Assembly (NCBI GenBank): GCA_025463965.1
Contig: JAODBN010000374.1
Coordinates: 1 to 7,453 of the forward strand
Direction: 5' to 3'
Source of the DNA: Acidimicrobiaceae bacterium
GTDB lineage: Bacteria > Actinomycetota > Acidimicrobiia > Acidimicrobiales > Bog-793
DNA length: 7,453 nt
Below are positions 6,222-7,453 of this stretch, in pieces. A program made the translations under genes and the position numbers. Every line of letters starts with the position of its first letter. The stretch's first letter is position 1. The notes beneath the pieces are model-generated. The model did no database searches. It was not told where the DNA came from and worked only from the letters and a program-made list of their open reading frames with translations.

Positions 6222-6305
6222 GCGCCCTGACGCTACCCGCGGCGGACCCGGGGGCGCCTCACGCCGTCTGGAGCGACCCGGGCGGGCAGTGGCCTGAGCC
6301 CGGCC

Positions 6306-6311
6306 TACACT
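6306..6311 (+). promoter_or_regulatory. -10 element of an apparently leaderless gene
   Basis: TACACT fits the TAnnnT form of actinobacterial -10 elements and lies 9 bases before the ATG at 6321. Transcription would therefore start at or within 1-2 bases of the start codon. There is no Shine-Dalgarno in the gap (CGCGGCGAA), and no recognisable -35 hexamer. Together these are the usual marks of a leaderless mRNA, which are common in Actinomycetota. Confidence 0.6.
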
Positions 6312-6320
6312 CGCGGCGAA

Positions 6321-6881
6321 ATGGCCGTCATCGACGTGGCCGGGTACGTGGCCGACCTCAAAGACCATGCGGTCGAGCACGGGTTTCACGTGCACGACGA
6401 ACGGCACTTCGTCGAGACATACTCGCTGCGCCAGTTCTGGGAGGTCGACCTGCACCCCGAGGAGGGCTGCGGCGGCCCGATCGACCTGCATCTGGCGCTC
6501 GAGGTGGACCCCCGAGTCCTGCTCGACTTCGAAGACGCGGTCGTGGCGCTCCCCGAGGACGTGGAGCCGGCCGACAAGTGGTCGTTCCCGCTCAACTTCA
6601 CCTGGGGCGTCCCCCCGTTGCCGAACGCGCCGGACCTGCTGCGTCTGGCCATCGATCTCGCCGGGGTCGGAGGGGTGGAGCTGCCGCTCGAGATCTCCGC
6701 CACCGACTCCTTCGGCTCGGTGACCGATCCCCCCGTCCGCAGACTGACGATCGTCGCCAAGCAGCAGGTGTCCCTGGCGCGGGTGCTCGCTGGCGAGGAA
6801 CTGCTCTGCGAGACCTTCGACCTCTCCCTCGCAGTCAGCCGCTTCCTCTTGGACGCGGCGCCGGGCTGGCTCGGCGAATAG
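6321..6881 (+). CDS. Conserved-looking hypothetical protein, 186 residues
   Basis: I do not recognise a named domain. The protein is acidic with no signal peptide or transmembrane segment, so it is probably cytoplasmic. The first half is striking: HGFHVHDERHFVETYSLRQF (20-39), then WEVDLHPEEGCGGPIDLHLA (40-59), with five histidines, many acidic residues and Cys50. This is followed by beta-type sequence (LEVDPRVLLDFED), a Trp/Pro-rich centre KWSFPLNFTWGVPPLP (86-101), and a helical C-terminus (SLARVLAGEELLCETFDLSL, then SRFLL). Codon use is strongly GC3-biased like its neighbours, and the reading frame is clean, so it is very likely a real gene. The ATG is supported by the -10 element 9 bases upstream rather than a ribosome site. 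The lipoprotein gene follows after 4 bp, so the two likely share a transcript. The function is unknown, and the His/Asp-rich stretch could bind metal, but that is speculation. Confidence 0.85.
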   Translation: MAVIDVAGYVADLKDHAVEHGFHVHDERHFVETYSLRQFWEVDLHPEEGCGGPIDLHLALEVDPRVLLDFEDAVVALPEDVEPADKWSFPLNFTWGVPPLPNAPDLLRLAIDLAGVGGVELPLEISATDSFGSVTDPPVRRLTIVAKQQVSLARVLAGEELLCETFDLSLAVSRFLLDAAPGWLGE

Positions 6882-6885
6882 GCCG

Positions 6886-7263
6886 GTGCTCGGGCGACGG
6901 AAGCGCCGTGGCAAGCCGGGCGCCCTGGCGGGCGCGCTGCTCGCCGCAGGACTCGGCGGGTCGGTCCTCGCTGCGTGCAGCTCGGGGGCCGGGGCTCTCG
7001 GTCAACAGGCGTGCAAGGACGTTCACCGCTCCCTGACGCTCTACCGGGCGGCTGAGCGCGCGGGACAGACCCCCGCGGCCGACGCCGAGCGCCTCCAGGC
7101 GCTCACCTGGCTGCGCAAAGCGCTGAGGCCGGCGGCCCTCGCCGGCAGCCAGGACGGCAGCTGGCAAGCGCTTCAGACGACGCTTTCGGAGAGCAGCCGG
7201 GTTCCCGAGAGCGAGCTCGTAACTGCGCTCACCGCGCAGTGCGCCCCGGGCGAGGGAGCCTGA
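6886..7263 (+). CDS. Small lipoprotein, function unknown
   Basis: A 125-residue protein starting at a GTG 4 bases after the preceding stop, with only a weak AGG upstream, so translation is probably coupled. The N-terminus is basic (MLGRRKRRGK), followed by a hydrophobic core and the lipobox LAAC with the acylated cysteine at residue 31 and a Ser/Gly linker after it. It is expected to be exported and anchored to the outer face of the cytoplasmic membrane. The mature domain is helical: QQACKDVHRSLTLYRAAERA (40-59), a second helix around LTWLRKALRPAALAG, then WQALQTTLSESSRVPESELV (93-112) and ALTAQC at the end. Cys43 and Cys119 flank this domain and could form a disulfide. I recall similar small lipoproteins in Acidimicrobiia-like genomes but cannot name a function. 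The double-arginine start is not a clear Tat motif. Confidence 0.82.
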   Translation: MLGRRKRRGKPGALAGALLAAGLGGSVLAACSSGAGALGQQACKDVHRSLTLYRAAERAGQTPAADAERLQALTWLRKALRPAALAGSQDGSWQALQTTLSESSRVPESELVTALTAQCAPGEGA

Positions 7264-7453
7264 ACTTTTCGCGACGAGCGCCATGAACGGGAATAGCGCG
7301 GGTCTCGCGGAGGTTGCACACATCGCCCAAAGCCTTTACTCGGTCACAGGCGCGCCCGGCAGAGGATGAGCCGGAGCCCTGCGACGTCTTTTCCCTGGAG
7401 AACGCAGCGCCGGTGTAGTTCCCGCTGATCAGCCAGAAGGTCGCCGTGGCGGT
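7229..7453 (-). CDS. Possible 3' fragment of a gene entering from the right edge
   Basis: On the minus strand one frame stays open from the right edge for 74 codons to a TGA at 7229-7231. The first 30 codons from the edge have G or C in the third position in all but two cases, typical of real genes here, and read TATATFWLISGNYTGAAFSR then EKTSQGSGSS. The rest is less codon-biased, and the end would overlap the 3' end of the lipoprotein gene by 35 bp on the opposite strand. No family is recognised. It may be a true C-terminus or a chance open frame; otherwise 7264-7453 holds nothing I can assign. Confidence 0.25.
   Translation of the reverse strand, partial: TATATFWLISGNYTGAAFSREKTSQGSGSSSAGRACDRVKALGDVCNLRETRAIPVHGARREKFRLPRPGRTAR

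Noticed and set aside
6222..6914. Upstream open extension of the IMPase frame on the minus strand
   Set aside because: It lies opposite the gene at 6321, which has its own promoter element and codon bias. IMPase homology starts at the GTG at 6221.
7314..7342. TTGCAC, 17-base spacer, TACTCG promoter-like pair on the plus strand
   Set aside because: The -10 lacks the final T and no supported plus-strand gene follows before the edge; it may be chance.
7283..7369. 28-codon plus-strand ORF followed by an ATGA overlap with another short ORF
   Set aside because: No Shine-Dalgarno, no GC3 bias and no recognisable product; both ORFs are very short.

Overview
This is a GC-rich, densely coding chromosomal window of the kind seen in Actinomycetota. 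The small lipoprotein, the orphan 186-residue protein and the ADC-like gene suggest an Acidimicrobiia-type lineage, but that is inference from style and recollection, not from a search. I see no tRNA, transposase, phage gene, CRISPR array or attachment site, and the gene content looks vertically inherited.

Layout, left to right. (1) Positions 1-1672, minus strand: exodeoxyribonuclease VII large subunit (xseA). Its 3' end lies beyond the left edge, and it has an unusual ~170-residue low-complexity N-terminal extension. (2) Positions 1751-2108, plus strand: a complete bacterial type A RNase P RNA gene (rnpB), divergent from xseA and closed by a perfect 13-bp P1 helix. (3) Positions 2154-2450, minus strand: a small predicted secreted protein of unknown function, missed unless a GTG start with a strong Shine-Dalgarno is accepted. 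(4) Positions 2646-4653, plus strand: an acetoacetate-decarboxylase-like enzyme followed 88 bp later by a fusion of an FMN-dependent flavin reductase domain with a GntR-type winged helix and an FCD-like domain. (5) Positions 4673-6221, minus strand: an inositol-monophosphatase-family phosphatase whose stop overlaps the likely start of a coiled-coil C4 zinc-ribbon protein (PF02591/DUF164 family). (6) Positions 6321-7263, plus strand: an apparently leaderless gene for an unrecognised 186-residue protein, followed after 4 bp by a small lipoprotein. (7) Positions 7264-7453: mostly unassigned, with a possible gene fragment entering from the right on the minus strand.

How the parts relate. XseA and RNase P RNA are housekeeping nucleic-acid functions. 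The most distinctive piece is the 2646-4653 pair. It combines a decarboxylase-fold enzyme with altered active-site positions and a flavin reductase carrying what looks like a metabolite-sensing transcription-factor module. The nearest precedent I know is the reductase component of Acinetobacter baumannii p-hydroxyphenylacetate hydroxylase, whose MarR-like C-terminal domain works as an allosteric effector sensor. A similar role here is a hypothesis. No clearly new multi-gene defence or mobile system is visible.
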